Part shown: piece by piece, positions 54,172 through 62,969 of the stretch | How the letters are laid out: every line of letters starts with the position of its first letter | Position numbering within the stretch: position 1 is the first letter of the stretch | Assembly: GCA_949840885.1 (NCBI GenBank) | Contig: CATKYJ010000006.1 | Coordinates: forward strand, 62,001-126,000 | From: an uncultured Acetatifactor sp. | Lineage (GTDB): Bacteria > Bacillota > Clostridia > Lachnospirales > Lachnospiraceae | Direction of reading: 5' to 3' | DNA length: 64,000 nt | Program-made: the position numbers and the translations under genes | Notes under the pieces: generated by a model | What the model saw: the letters and a program-made list of their open reading frames with translations, nothing else | Databases searched by the model: none | What the model was told of the DNA's origin: nothing

Positions 54172-55551
54172 ATGGACGATGGTGGACCTACTGCCAGTAT
54201 CATCTTTTATGTAGCATTGCTTCTGGTGGATATGTTCTTCTACGGATTCGGAGCTGCAGTGAATTCTTTGAATGAAAAGGAAATCGGAAGGAGGGCCGAG
54301 GAAGACAAAGACAAAAAATCCATCAGACTACAGGCTATCATCGGCAATCCTGCAGAGTATGTCAATACCGTGCAGCTGATCATTACCCTGATCAACATTG
54401 TCATCGGCACGGTTCATTTAAGACTGCTTTTGGCCTCTCTGTCCAGGGGACTGGAATTTTTGACCAAGAGCCGGTTTCAGTTGGAGGAGGTTCCGGCGGG
54501 CATCATAGCGGCTGTGTCCGCGGTGCTTTCCACGTTTCTGCTTCTGTACATAACGCTTACCCTGGGCGTGCTGCTTCCGAAGAAGATGGGAACCAGGGCT
54601 CCGGAGAGATGGGCATATCTTTGCATCACGCCGGTATTCTTTCTCACAAAGCTCCTCACCCCCTTTACCGGCCTGGTGAATCTGACTACCAACGCGATCC
54701 TGAAGCTGTTTGGCATGAACGAGAAAGCGGACGGCGGGGATGTCACGGAGGAGGAGATCATCAACATGGTCAATGAGGGGCACGAGCAGGGCCTGATCCA
54801 GGCCAGCGAGGCGGAAATGATCTCCAATATCTTCGAATTCGGGGACAAGGAAGCACAGGACATCATGACCCACAGGAAGAACATCGTGGCCATTGACGCG
54901 GATACGCTGTTAGAGGACGCCATCACATTCATGATGGAGGGCAAGAACAGCAGATATCCGGTCTACGAGGAAAACATTGACCACATCATAGGAATCCTGC
55001 ACCTGAAAGATGCCATGCGGTTCCACAAAGGGGCAGGGAAGCTGGGCCGGCCGCTAAAGGAACTGGAAGATCTGATGAGGGAGCCGGTCTTTGTGCCCCA
55101 GACCAAGAATATAGACGAGCTTTTCCGGCAGATGCAGGAGGGGAAGCAGCAGATGGTCATCGTGGTGGATGAATACGGCCAGACGGACGGCCTGGTGGCC
55201 ATGGAGGACATCCTGGAGGAGATCGTAGGAAACATTTTGGACGAGTACGATGAGATCACGGAACATATTGAGGAAAAAGGGGAAGACGAATACATAATCG
55301 AGGGAAAGACGCCCCTGGAGGAACTGGAGGAGCGATTCGGCATTTCCTTTGAGGACGAGGAATTTGAGACACTGAACGGATTCCTGATCTCACGGCTTGA
55401 CAAAATACCGGAGCCGGACGAGGAGTTCAACGTGGACTTTTGCGGCTTCAACTTCAAGATTCTCAAGGTGGAGAACAAGATGATCCAAAGCGTCTTGGTC
55501 ACAAAGCTGCCCGGGGAAGAATCCGAACTTGAACAAAACGAAGAAAAATGA
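54172..55551 (+). CDS. Hemolysin-like CNNM/CBS/CorC-HlyC protein
   Basis: 459 residues. An N-terminal CNNM membrane domain with about four helices (SIIFYVALLLVDMFFYGFGA first), a pair of CBS domains (about 205-325; DIMTHRKNIVAIDADTLLED, then QQMVIVVDEYGQTDGLVAME) and a CorC_HlyC C-terminal domain (about 370-450). The family is linked to magnesium or cobalt export; despite the name it is not a toxin. The ATG at 54172 follows GGAGGAAAGG. Confidence 0.9.
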   Translation: MDDGGPTASIIFYVALLLVDMFFYGFGAAVNSLNEKEIGRRAEEDKDKKSIRLQAIIGNPAEYVNTVQLIITLINIVIGTVHLRLLLASLSRGLEFLTKSRFQLEEVPAGIIAAVSAVLSTFLLLYITLTLGVLLPKKMGTRAPERWAYLCITPVFFLTKLLTPFTGLVNLTTNAILKLFGMNEKADGGDVTEEEIINMVNEGHEQGLIQASEAEMISNIFEFGDKEAQDIMTHRKNIVAIDADTLLEDAITFMMEGKNSRYPVYEENIDHIIGILHLKDAMRFHKGAGKLGRPLKELEDLMREPVFVPQTKNIDELFRQMQEGKQQMVIVVDEYGQTDGLVAMEDILEEIVGNILDEYDEITEHIEEKGEDEYIIEGKTPLEELEERFGISFEDEEFETLNGFLISRLDKIPEPDEEFNVDFCGFNFKILKVENKMIQSVLVTKLPGEESELEQNEEK

Positions 55552-55608
55552 TATGATAGAAAGCGTCTGTAAAGAAAGCGGAAAAACAGGAGAAAAGGAG
55601 AGGAAAAT

Positions 55609-56337
55609 ATGTCAGGACATTCAAAATTCGCGAATATAAAGCACAAAAAGGAAAAAAATGATGCCGCAAAGGGAAAAATCTTCACCATCATCGGAAGAGA
55701 GATCGCCGTGGCGGTAAAGGAGGGCGGACCGGATCCCAATAACAACTTCAAGCTGGCCGCCGTGGTGGCCAAGGCCAAGGCCAACAATATGCCAAACGAC
55801 ACCATTGAGAGGGGCATCAAGAAAGCCGCCGGAGATGTGGGCAATGTCAACTATGAGTACATTACCTATGAGGGCTATGGCCCTAACGGAATAGCGATCA
55901 TCGTGGACACGCTCACGGACAACAAGAACCGCACCGCTGCCAATGTGCGCAGTGCCTTTACAAAAGGACAGGGAAACATCGGTACTCCCGGCTGCGTCTC
56001 TTTCATGTTTGACAAGAAAGGCCAGATTATCATCGACAAGGAGGAATGCGAAACAGAAGCCGATGACCTGATGATGCTGGCGCTGGATGCCGGCGCCGAG
56101 GACTTTGGCGAGGAGGAGGACAGCTTTGAGGTGCTGACGGATCCGGACAGCTTTGAGGAAGTCCGTAAAGCCCTGGAGGATGCGGGAATTCCCATGATGA
56201 GCGCGGAAGTCACCATGATTCCCCAAAATTATGTGGCCCTGACGGACGAGGGCGCAGTGAAGAACCTCCAGAGAATACTGGATCTGCTGGATGATGACGA
56301 TGATGTGCAGGCAGTATACCACAACTGGGATGAATGA
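55609..56337 (+). CDS. yebC: YebC/PmpR family protein
   Basis: 242 residues, the usual length. It begins [20 protein letters not shown] and has the conserved [28 protein letters not shown], and [13 protein letters not shown]. The family was long called transcriptional regulators; recent work shows some members act on the ribosome at proline-rich stretches. GGAGAGG lies before the ATG. It is 57 nt after the CNNM gene. Confidence 0.96.
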   Translation: MSGHSKFANIKHKKEKNDAAKGKIFTIIGREIAVAVKEGGPDPNNNFKLAAVVAKAKANNMPNDTIERGIKKAAGDVGNVNYEYITYEGYGPNGIAIIVDTLTDNKNRTAANVRSAFTKGQGNIGTPGCVSFMFDKKGQIIIDKEECETEADDLMMLALDAGAEDFGEEEDSFEVLTDPDSFEEVRKALEDAGIPMMSAEVTMIPQNYVALTDEGAVKNLQRILDLLDDDDDVQAVYHNWDE

Positions 56338-56449
56338 TGGAGCCCATGAATCGGGGGAAGCGTTTAGCGGATAGATATTGCAGGATCGGTGGGAAAGGCT
56401 GGCGGGAAAACCGGAGGAAAAGCTGAAAGAAGCTGGAGGAAAGGTATTT

Positions 56450-57442
56450 ATGGACAGATTGGCCATCGTAGTGCCCTGCTATAACGAAGAGGAGGTTCTG
56501 AAGCTGGCTTCCAAATCGCTCAGGGACGTGCTGGAGGATTTGGCCAGGAAAGGAAAGGCCGCGGCAGACAGCTTTATCCTTTTCGTGAATGACGGCAGCG
56601 CAGACCGCACATGGGAGCTCATCGAGGAGGAGCATGCCGCTTATCCGGTGAGGGTGCGGGGAGTGAAGCTGGCGGGAAACGTGGGGCATCAGTTCGCCTT
56701 GACGGCAGGGTTGGTCACTGCAAAGGACATGAGCGATGTGACCATATCTATTGATGCGGATCTGCAGGATGACGTGAATGTCATCGAAGAGATGCTGGAT
56801 AAGTTCCACAGCGGCTGCGATATCGTGTACGGGGTCAGGAGGGAGCGCAAGACGGACACGTTCTTCAAGCGCACCTCCGCGCAGCTCTTTTATAATCTAA
56901 TGCACCTCCTGGGGGTCAAGACCGTATACAACCACGCGGATTTTCGGCTGATGTCCAAAAGGGCAGTGGAGGAGTTTTCCAAATACAGGGAGACCAATCT
57001 GTTTCTGCGGGGGATGATGCCCCTCATCGGCTACCGGACGGACAAGGTCTATTACGACCGCAAGGAGCGGGCGGCAGGGGTATCCAAGTACCCGCTAAAG
57101 AAAATGCTGGCGCTGGCATTCAATGGCATCACCTCATTCAGCGTAAAGCCCATTACCCTGATACTGGGACTGGGACTCTTTGTCATCTTTATAGCTGTCA
57201 TTATGCTGATCTATGCGCTGTTTTCCTATTTTTCCGGGCATGTGGTTGCCGGGTGGACATCGCTGATCGTGTCCGTCTGGTTTCTGGGCGGGCTGCAGCT
57301 TCTGGCTATCGGCATGGTGGGGCTCTATATAGGAAAGATATACATGGAAGTGAAGCACAGGCCCCGCTATAACATCGAAAAGATACTATCTGATGGAAAT
57401 CCTGCGCAGGATAGCGCTGTCGCTAAGGAAGAAGACCGATAG
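56450..57442 (+). CDS. GtrB/DPM1-type family 2 glycosyltransferase
   Basis: 330 residues. The GT-A domain has IVVPCYNEEEVL, FVNDGSADRTWELIEEE and SIDADLQDDVNVIEEM (the metal-binding Asp motif), and DFRLMSKRAVEEF. Two C-terminal membrane helices (about 235-260 and 270-295; TLILGLGLFVIFIAVIMLIY) anchor it. Such enzymes load a sugar from UDP onto a polyprenyl phosphate. The ATG at 56450 follows GGAGGAAAGG. The multi-pass membrane protein gene begins 16 nt later and may use the lipid-linked sugar. Confidence 0.9.
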   Translation: MDRLAIVVPCYNEEEVLKLASKSLRDVLEDLARKGKAAADSFILFVNDGSADRTWELIEEEHAAYPVRVRGVKLAGNVGHQFALTAGLVTAKDMSDVTISIDADLQDDVNVIEEMLDKFHSGCDIVYGVRRERKTDTFFKRTSAQLFYNLMHLLGVKTVYNHADFRLMSKRAVEEFSKYRETNLFLRGMMPLIGYRTDKVYYDRKERAAGVSKYPLKKMLALAFNGITSFSVKPITLILGLGLFVIFIAVIMLIYALFSYFSGHVVAGWTSLIVSVWFLGGLQLLAIGMVGLYIGKIYMEVKHRPRYNIEKILSDGNPAQDSAVAKEEDR

Positions 57443-57458
57443 AATCGGGAAGGGAATG

Positions 57459-58967
57459 ATGAACTGGAAAAAGAACGCATTTAGCTATCTGATATGGTTC
57501 CTATACACGGCCATAACCGGGGGGCTCCTGCTGTGGCAGGGGACAAAGGCCTGCGGTGCAATGGGACTTGAGGAGTACATGGGTATTGTGTTTGCTGTTA
57601 TCTGTGTGGCAGCGGCGGGAGGAACGGCGTTTTTGCTGCATCGGTTTGCTGCCGGACATGCCGGCTTCTCCCGGGAGAAGAAGAGATTTATCCTGGTGCT
57701 GGGGAGTCTGTCTGCCGTGGCGCTTTTTGTGGCAGGATTTTTTCTCAGACTCCGGGAAGTGGACGGAGCCCAGGTTCCATCCTCGGTTTATTACGAGATG
57801 GCAAAAGTGGCGGAGGGGCAGCGGATCCCTGAAACCGTGCACGGTGCCGTCTATTTTTATGTCCGGCTTTTGAGGGGAGTCTTTCTCCTTTTGGGAAATA
57901 ACGCGGTCATGGGGATCTGGGTGCAGATTGTGCTGCAGTTCGGGGCATCGCTGCTATTGTTTTTGGTGATGAGGAGGCTTGTGGGGATGGCGGCGGCTCT
58001 TGTGGCGCTTGGCTTTTGTATGTGTGCGCCCTATATGGTGCAAAGTTCCCTGGTGCTGTCCCCTCAGATGCTGTATTTTTTCCTTTCCATGGCGGCGCTG
58101 TGGTATATGACCATGGGAGACAGGGGGGGAGAAGAGACCGGCCCGGGCCTTGCGGCATGTTTTCTGGGAGGGGTCCTTGTGGCATTTTGCTCCTATGTGG
58201 ATATTTTGGGGATTGTACTGTTATTTGCAGTTCTTGGCCGTATCTTTTGCTATAGGGGGCTGTCCGTGGACAAAAAAAGAAAAGGCGGATCGGTACTTCT
58301 GTGTCTGGCCGGCGTGATAGCGGGCTTTTTGGCCTGCTTTTTGCTGGATGCCTGGCTTAGCGGGAAACAGATTCACAGGGTTGCGGGGGCGTGGCTTTCC
58401 CTGTATCAGCCTGAGGGCTTTCTTGTGCCGGCACAGGCAATGGCTCTTGCATTTTTGCCGGAGATCGCTATTCTGTCCGCGGTGATGGCTTTTGGCATAT
58501 TCAGCTTTTGGTTCGAGGCAGGGAAAGAGAGGATTTCTGCAGTTTTGCTTTCTGCCTGTGCCATCCTGGCAGCGGGGTGTTTTGGAATCTTCACGGAGGA
58601 GATGCCGGCATTCTTTTCGCTGTATCTGGTATTTGTGGTACTGGCAGGCATAGGATTTGGGCAGTGCCTGTATGCGCAGCCCCCGGAGCAGGAAGCGCAG
58701 GCCATGGAGGTATCTGTGGGGATGGGAGATTCTAAGGAGCCCTATGAAGAGCCGCCGGATTTAGAGATCCTGATGGAGGGCACAGAGGCGACAGCAGCGC
58801 AGGGCCAGCCGCAGACAGGAAAGGCTCAGCCCCGGTTTCTGGAGAACCCCCTGCCGCTGCCAAAGAAGCATGTAAAGCGCGTGCTGGAGTATACATTGCC
58901 TGATCTGGCCGAAGAAAAGGATGATTATGACTATCCGGTGTCAGATGATGACGATTTTGATATTTGA
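57459..58967 (+). CDS. Multi-pass membrane protein, possible GT39-like glycosyltransferase
   Basis: 502 residues with about eleven to twelve hydrophobic helices (FSYLIWFLYTAITGGLLLWQ first) and an outside loop with FFLRLREVDGAQVPSSVYYE after helix 3. That layout, and the GtrB-type gene just before it, resemble C-fold glycosyltransferases (GT39/GT83) that take sugar from polyprenyl phosphate. No strong motif proves this. The C-terminal 100 residues are soluble and acidic. The ATG at 57459 follows GGGAAGGG; the frame is open further into the previous gene. Confidence 0.65.
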   Translation: MNWKKNAFSYLIWFLYTAITGGLLLWQGTKACGAMGLEEYMGIVFAVICVAAAGGTAFLLHRFAAGHAGFSREKKRFILVLGSLSAVALFVAGFFLRLREVDGAQVPSSVYYEMAKVAEGQRIPETVHGAVYFYVRLLRGVFLLLGNNAVMGIWVQIVLQFGASLLLFLVMRRLVGMAAALVALGFCMCAPYMVQSSLVLSPQMLYFFLSMAALWYMTMGDRGGEETGPGLAACFLGGVLVAFCSYVDILGIVLLFAVLGRIFCYRGLSVDKKRKGGSVLLCLAGVIAGFLACFLLDAWLSGKQIHRVAGAWLSLYQPEGFLVPAQAMALAFLPEIAILSAVMAFGIFSFWFEAGKERISAVLLSACAILAAGCFGIFTEEMPAFFSLYLVFVVLAGIGFGQCLYAQPPEQEAQAMEVSVGMGDSKEPYEEPPDLEILMEGTEATAAQGQPQTGKAQPRFLENPLPLPKKHVKRVLEYTLPDLAEEKDDYDYPVSDDDDFDI

Positions 58968-58990
58968 TCAAAAGGAATAAAAGCACGGCA

Positions 58991-59030
58991 AGAATCCCCT
59001 GTCCATGGCGATGCATGGGCAGGGGATTCT
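58991..59030 (+). terminator. Hairpin between converging genes
   Basis: AGAATCCCCTGTCCATG (58991-59007) pairs, with one U-G pair, to CATGGGCAGGGGATTCT (59014-59030). It ends the genes on both sides; T-runs are short. Confidence 0.75.
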
Positions 59031-59054
59031 CTCTGCACAAGTCCGTATTTCTCC

Positions 59055-60575
59055 TTATCCGATCACGATTTCAACATAATCCACACATGCTTTCCGGGAA
59101 CGGAACAGGACATTCTGCACATCCTGGCCGGTTGCCAGTTCCACGGGGCATTCGTACAGGCGCACATTTTCGGTCACATATCCGTTCGCGGCCGCGGGCT
59201 CCTCCTGGGCACCGGCGTAAATCCGGGTGGGCTGGAATTCTCCGCAGAGCCTGCCGTTGAAAAGGACCTCCACACAACAGGGACAGCCCTCGGACAGGCC
59301 GATGATAAGCTTCCCGCTCTTCCCTGCAGGGATGTATCCGGTGTCCACTTCCAGGGACTGTTCTGTTTCCTCCACTTTCAGGGGAAGCGGCCTGTAAGGC
59401 TTATGCCCCGAGGGGGCCACATCCTGAAACATGACAATGTGGCGCCTGGGAGAAGAAAACACAGTGTCCGCCATGCCGCAGCGGGTAATGATATCCAGCG
59501 TCCGCCTGGTATGCGGGCTCTCCGGTTTCCTGGGATTGATGAAGTAGTTGTACAGATAGATATAGTCTGCGCCCTGGGATATGTAGGTGGCGGCCAGGCC
59601 GTTCACCACATCCGCGGCTGCATGGGAGTCTTTGCCTGCTCTGAGTACCAGAGTCTCTATCCCGGCGCTGATCTGGGTATCCGGGAACAGGGACTTCCAC
59701 TCTGCTATGGGCATGTCGCTGTCGCAGCTGGCCCAACGGGGGCTCACATTGATATGGCTCACGAGGCCTTCCTCCACCCAGGTCTTTGCATCGAAGCCAT
59801 AGACCAGGTTCTGCTCCATATCCCGCATCAGGCGGGCAGTGAGACGGATTTCATGTCCCCATTTGCGGGCGGCTGCGTCCACCAGGGCTTTCACTTTTCG
59901 GACAAAGTCGTTCATGATCTTTGCCTTGTCCGGGCAGTTTTGATAGTCGAAGCAGGTAAGTTCACGCAGGAGGTCCAGTTCCAGGGCATCCACGTCATAA
60001 CGCCCCAGCTGCTCTTCGATATAATCCAGCATCTTCCGGCGCACTTCAGGCACCGCATAGTCAAAGCAATTGCGCCGGTACCCATAGCGCTCGCCGATCA
60101 TCCACCCCTTGCTCCTTGCCTCGTAGAAGAAATCGCTCCGCAGGAAGACAGTATCTTCGTCAGGACAGTGGCTGTCATTCATGCGCACCGACATCCAGGC
60201 CTCCAGGCCGCGTTCCCTGGTGCGTCTGAACCACACGTCATAAGGGTCGATGCCGTATGCCCTGCTGATAAGGGACTGCGGCTTGAAATAGCTGTCATAA
60301 TTGACCGGGAAGCCGTTTTCCACCCTGCGCCTCCAGATCGCGTAATAGTCCGAGAACACCTTGCTGTCCACTGTGGAATACTGGCAGAAGATGTCAAAGG
60401 CCAGAGCTTTTACCTGGCTCTCCCCCCGGGAGAGGTCAAGGTACTGGTCGATGAAAGGATAAAAGGATTCCTCCGTGATATCCTTGTCCTGGACAACACT
60501 GCTGAAGAAAGGAATCACCTCCGAGTTGATGTCAATGTTGATGATGAGTCCCTTGGAACGAAAATCTCTGGTCAT
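59055..60575 (-). CDS. GHL10-like glycoside hydrolase
   Basis: 506 residues, with no signal peptide seen. Residues 90-350 fit a TIM barrel of the GHL10 type: WFRRTRERGLEAWMSVRMND, VRRKMLDYIEEQLGRYDVDA with LELDLLRE, VSHINVSPRW, and ADYIYLYNYF. The C-terminal 120 residues are a beta-sandwich. The first 85 residues are unassigned. It likely cuts a plant or host glycan; acid residues in ELDLLRE and near 290 could be catalytic. It diverges from the AraC gene. The family call is an inference. Confidence 0.7.
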   Translation of the reverse strand: MTRDFRSKGLIINIDINSEVIPFFSSVVQDKDITEESFYPFIDQYLDLSRGESQVKALAFDIFCQYSTVDSKVFSDYYAIWRRRVENGFPVNYDSYFKPQSLISRAYGIDPYDVWFRRTRERGLEAWMSVRMNDSHCPDEDTVFLRSDFFYEARSKGWMIGERYGYRRNCFDYAVPEVRRKMLDYIEEQLGRYDVDALELDLLRELTCFDYQNCPDKAKIMNDFVRKVKALVDAAARKWGHEIRLTARLMRDMEQNLVYGFDAKTWVEEGLVSHINVSPRWASCDSDMPIAEWKSLFPDTQISAGIETLVLRAGKDSHAAADVVNGLAATYISQGADYIYLYNYFINPRKPESPHTRRTLDIITRCGMADTVFSSPRRHIVMFQDVAPSGHKPYRPLPLKVEETEQSLEVDTGYIPAGKSGKLIIGLSEGCPCCVEVLFNGRLCGEFQPTRIYAGAQEEPAAANGYVTENVRLYECPVELATGQDVQNVLFRSRKACVDYVEIVIG

Positions 60576-60630
60576 ATCTTACCTCCTGATGTATGGTTCC
60601 TGCTGACTGCCATTAGTTAAAAGATATTAG

Positions 60631-60653
60631 TAGGAAGCAAGAGCAGCTTCCTA
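60631..60653 (-). repeat. Dispersed hairpin repeat, copy C
   Basis: TAGGAAGC (60631-60638), 7-nt loop, GCTTCCTA (60646-60653): the copy B stem with one base change that keeps the pairing. It lies in the leader of the GHL10-like gene. Confidence 0.65.
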
Positions 60654-60695
60654 TAGCAAACCGGCAAAAGACTACTGCAAGTACTCATAAGTTAT

Positions 60696-60701
60696 ATTAT
60701 A
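60696..60701 (-). promoter_or_regulatory. -10 of the GHL10-like gene
   Basis: TATAAT on the minus strand (60701-60696) with an extended TGT in front; no good -35. Confidence 0.5.
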
Positions 60702-60764
60702 ACAGGAATGAACTGCCCATGAAACGCCGAAACCGGACATGTGCCAGGGGAAAAAGGCGCAATT

Positions 60765-60778
60765 GGAAAACTGTTTCC
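60765..60778 (+). promoter_or_regulatory. Palindrome between the GHL10-like and AraC genes
   Basis: GGAAAACTGTTTCC is nearly symmetric. With flanks it matches 13 of 16 bases of the box at 1716. Its place between two divergent genes fits an AraC operator. Confidence 0.45.
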
Positions 60779-60828
60779 TGGAAAAAATTTTGCAAAAAGT
60801 TTACATTATCACTAAAAAGAGGAAAGGA

Positions 60829-60857
60829 TTGAAATTTTTCCATTAAACCGTTAAAAT
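60829..60857 (+). promoter_or_regulatory. Promoter of the second AraC gene
   Basis: -35 TTGAAA (60829-60834), 17-nt spacer, -10 TAAAAT (60852-60857). AGGGAGG follows at 60878. Confidence 0.65.
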
Positions 60858-60892
60858 AAAGTAAATAAACTTAATTTAGGGAGGTATAAGCT

Positions 60893-61759
60893 ATGGAAGG
60901 CTTTCTTTTGGAATTATATGATTGCTGCGAGATATCGATCGGGAATACGGACTTCCGTATCTTCTATATCCCCAATCTGTTTTCGGAGTCCCAGGAATGG
61001 AATTCCCCCCAGCATTTCCACCTGTTCTGTGAGTGCCATTACCTGAAAGACGGAGAGATTCTGGTGGAGACGGATCAGGAGAGCATCGCCATAAAGGCCG
61101 AAAGCCTGTGTGTGCTTCCTGCGAACCTGAAGCACAAAGTAAGGGCAAAGGGCTTTATCCGCAGGATCAGCTTCTATGTGACCATCTCCCGGAACAAGGA
61201 TACGAAAAACGACACTTTCCCTGCCTACAGCTGTTTATTTATGAGCCAGGGCCCGGTCATCCGGGAGGGGCTCAACGAGGGTTTTCAGTTCATGCTGGGC
61301 CTGATGCAGAAGAATACATCAGGCTTCCTGTTCGAGACCAAGGTAAAACATTTTTTCGCGCTGGCCCTGACAGAGATGCTGGAGCAGCATGAGGGGGAAC
61401 AGGATTTCCAGAAGCCTCAGGCCTCCATGGAATATGGGGAACAGACTAAGCTGAAGATCGAGGACATCCTGCTGAATACTTCCTCCATGAAGCAGGATCT
61501 CCAGCTGGAGGATCTGGCCCGATACCTGTGCCTCAGCCCCCGCCAGACCAGCCGTTTGGTAAAGAACCTTTTCAATCGAAGCTTCCGGGACGTGAAAAAT
61601 GAGAGGTATATGGAGGAGGCAAAGCGCCTGATGACCGATTCCGACTATTCCTTAAAGGACATCGCGGAGATGTTGGGATACGGCAGCTACAACGGTTTCT
61701 ACAAGGCCTTTCGGCTATATGCCGGAATCTCTCCGGAGGAATATCGGGAAGCATTATAG
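60893..61759 (+). CDS. AraC family transcriptional regulator (carbohydrate locus)
   Basis: 288 residues. N-terminal cupin (about 30-110; FHLFCECHYLKDGEILVETD) and a C-terminal double HTH (LQLEDLARYLCLSPRQTSRL, then SLKDIAEMLGYGSYNGFYKA). It stands between a GHL10-like hydrolase and two sugar permease genes, so it most likely turns them on when a glycan breakdown product is present. The ligand is unknown. Confidence 0.92.
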   Translation: MEGFLLELYDCCEISIGNTDFRIFYIPNLFSESQEWNSPQHFHLFCECHYLKDGEILVETDQESIAIKAESLCVLPANLKHKVRAKGFIRRISFYVTISRNKDTKNDTFPAYSCLFMSQGPVIREGLNEGFQFMLGLMQKNTSGFLFETKVKHFFALALTEMLEQHEGEQDFQKPQASMEYGEQTKLKIEDILLNTSSMKQDLQLEDLARYLCLSPRQTSRLVKNLFNRSFRDVKNERYMEEAKRLMTDSDYSLKDIAEMLGYGSYNGFYKAFRLYAGISPEEYREAL

Positions 61760-61828
61760 ACTTGTATGAAATTCCTAACACATTTCTTTTTCTGCCTTTC
61801 TTTTTGGTTAATTTGGCAATATGGAATA

Positions 61829-61857
61829 TGGTCATTGGTAAGTAAATTTGATATACT
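61829..61857 (+). promoter_or_regulatory. Promoter of the permease operon
   Basis: -35 TGGTCA (61829-61834), 17-nt spacer, -10 TATACT (61852-61857) with an extended TGA. Confidence 0.55.
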
Positions 61858-61955
61858 AATCACACAAGCAAATCCATGAAAACCAAAACTTGTAAGGAAC
61901 CTGTAAATTGAGGAACCAGACATCAGCCAAAGAGAGAAAGGGAGGGGAAGATTTT

Positions 61956-62957
61956 GTGAAGAAAAAAAAGGAAAATGTGCCCGTCACCAATGCGACAGGT
62001 ACAATTGTGCCAAACAAAAAGAAGAAAAACCCAATATTGACGAAAGATGGGAAGCTTGCGCCTGGGTTTCGGCTCTTTTTGATGGCACTGCCGCTGTTCG
62101 TCTACATATTCATATTCGCCTATCGGCCAGTGGCCGGCTTACGGTACGCTTTCTACAACTATAAGCCGCCTAAGAACCTGACTGATTGTGATTTCGTAGG
62201 CTTCCAACACTTTACGAACCTGGTTACCAATCCGGCCATGCAGAAGAACATCGTCCGCGTAGTGAAGAATACGCTGGGCATGGCGCTCCTGGGAACGGCG
62301 CTGAACTGGATACCTATGGTGTTCGCCATGTTCCTGATGGAGATCAGACACATAAAGTACCGGAAGCTGGTTCAGATCATCACTACCATCCCTAATTTCA
62401 TCAGCTGGGTTATCATTTATTCCATTGCGTTCTCCCTGTTTTCCTCGTCCTACGGCATGTTGAACAATGTGCTGTCGGCCATCAATGAAAACTGGCAGAG
62501 AGTCAATTTCCTGGGAGATCCAAGCCATATGTGGATCAAGATGTGGGCTTGGGGCACCTGGAAAGGACTGGGGTACGGTGCCATCGTGTATATTTCCACC
62601 ATCACCGGAATCGACCAGGAACTCTACGAGGCAGCCTCCATTGACGGGGCGGGCAGGTTCCAGAAGATGAGATATATTACGCTGCCTGCGCTGATTCCCC
62701 TCTATATCGTGCTCTTCGTTATGGGCTTTGCAAATCTCTTCAGTTCCGGCGTGGACAAGCTATACGCTTTCCAGACATCGCTGAACAGGGAGACCTTAGA
62801 GACCATCGACCTGTACATCTTCAACCAGGGTATCGGAAGCGGAAACTTCTCCATGTCCACGGCTGTCGGTATCGTGCAGTCCATTGTGAGCCTGGTGCTT
62901 TTGACGGTGGCGAACAACGTTTCCAAGCGCTTCCGCGAAGGCCAGGGCGTATTCTAA
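61956..62957 (+). CDS. Sugar ABC transporter permease (LplB type)
   Basis: 333 residues. A Lys-rich cytoplasmic start, then six membrane helices (LFLMALPLFVYIFIFAYRPV first) and the EAA loop EAASIDGAGRFQKMRYITLP near 227-246, which docks the ATPase. It takes an oligosaccharide or acidic sugar into the cell. The start is GTG at 61956, 8 nt after GGAGGGG; the frame is open 16 codons further. Pairs with the next gene. Confidence 0.93.
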   Translation: MKKKKENVPVTNATGTIVPNKKKKNPILTKDGKLAPGFRLFLMALPLFVYIFIFAYRPVAGLRYAFYNYKPPKNLTDCDFVGFQHFTNLVTNPAMQKNIVRVVKNTLGMALLGTALNWIPMVFAMFLMEIRHIKYRKLVQIITTIPNFISWVIIYSIAFSLFSSSYGMLNNVLSAINENWQRVNFLGDPSHMWIKMWAWGTWKGLGYGAIVYISTITGIDQELYEAASIDGAGRFQKMRYITLPALIPLYIVLFVMGFANLFSSGVDKLYAFQTSLNRETLETIDLYIFNQGIGSGNFSMSTAVGIVQSIVSLVLLTVANNVSKRFREGQGVF

Positions 62958-62969
62958 GGGGAGGACGAT

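Noticed and set aside
59403..60620. 405-codon plus-strand frame over the GHL10-like gene
   Set aside because: The minus-strand frame has protein-like motifs, a ribosome site and a promoter; this one has none.
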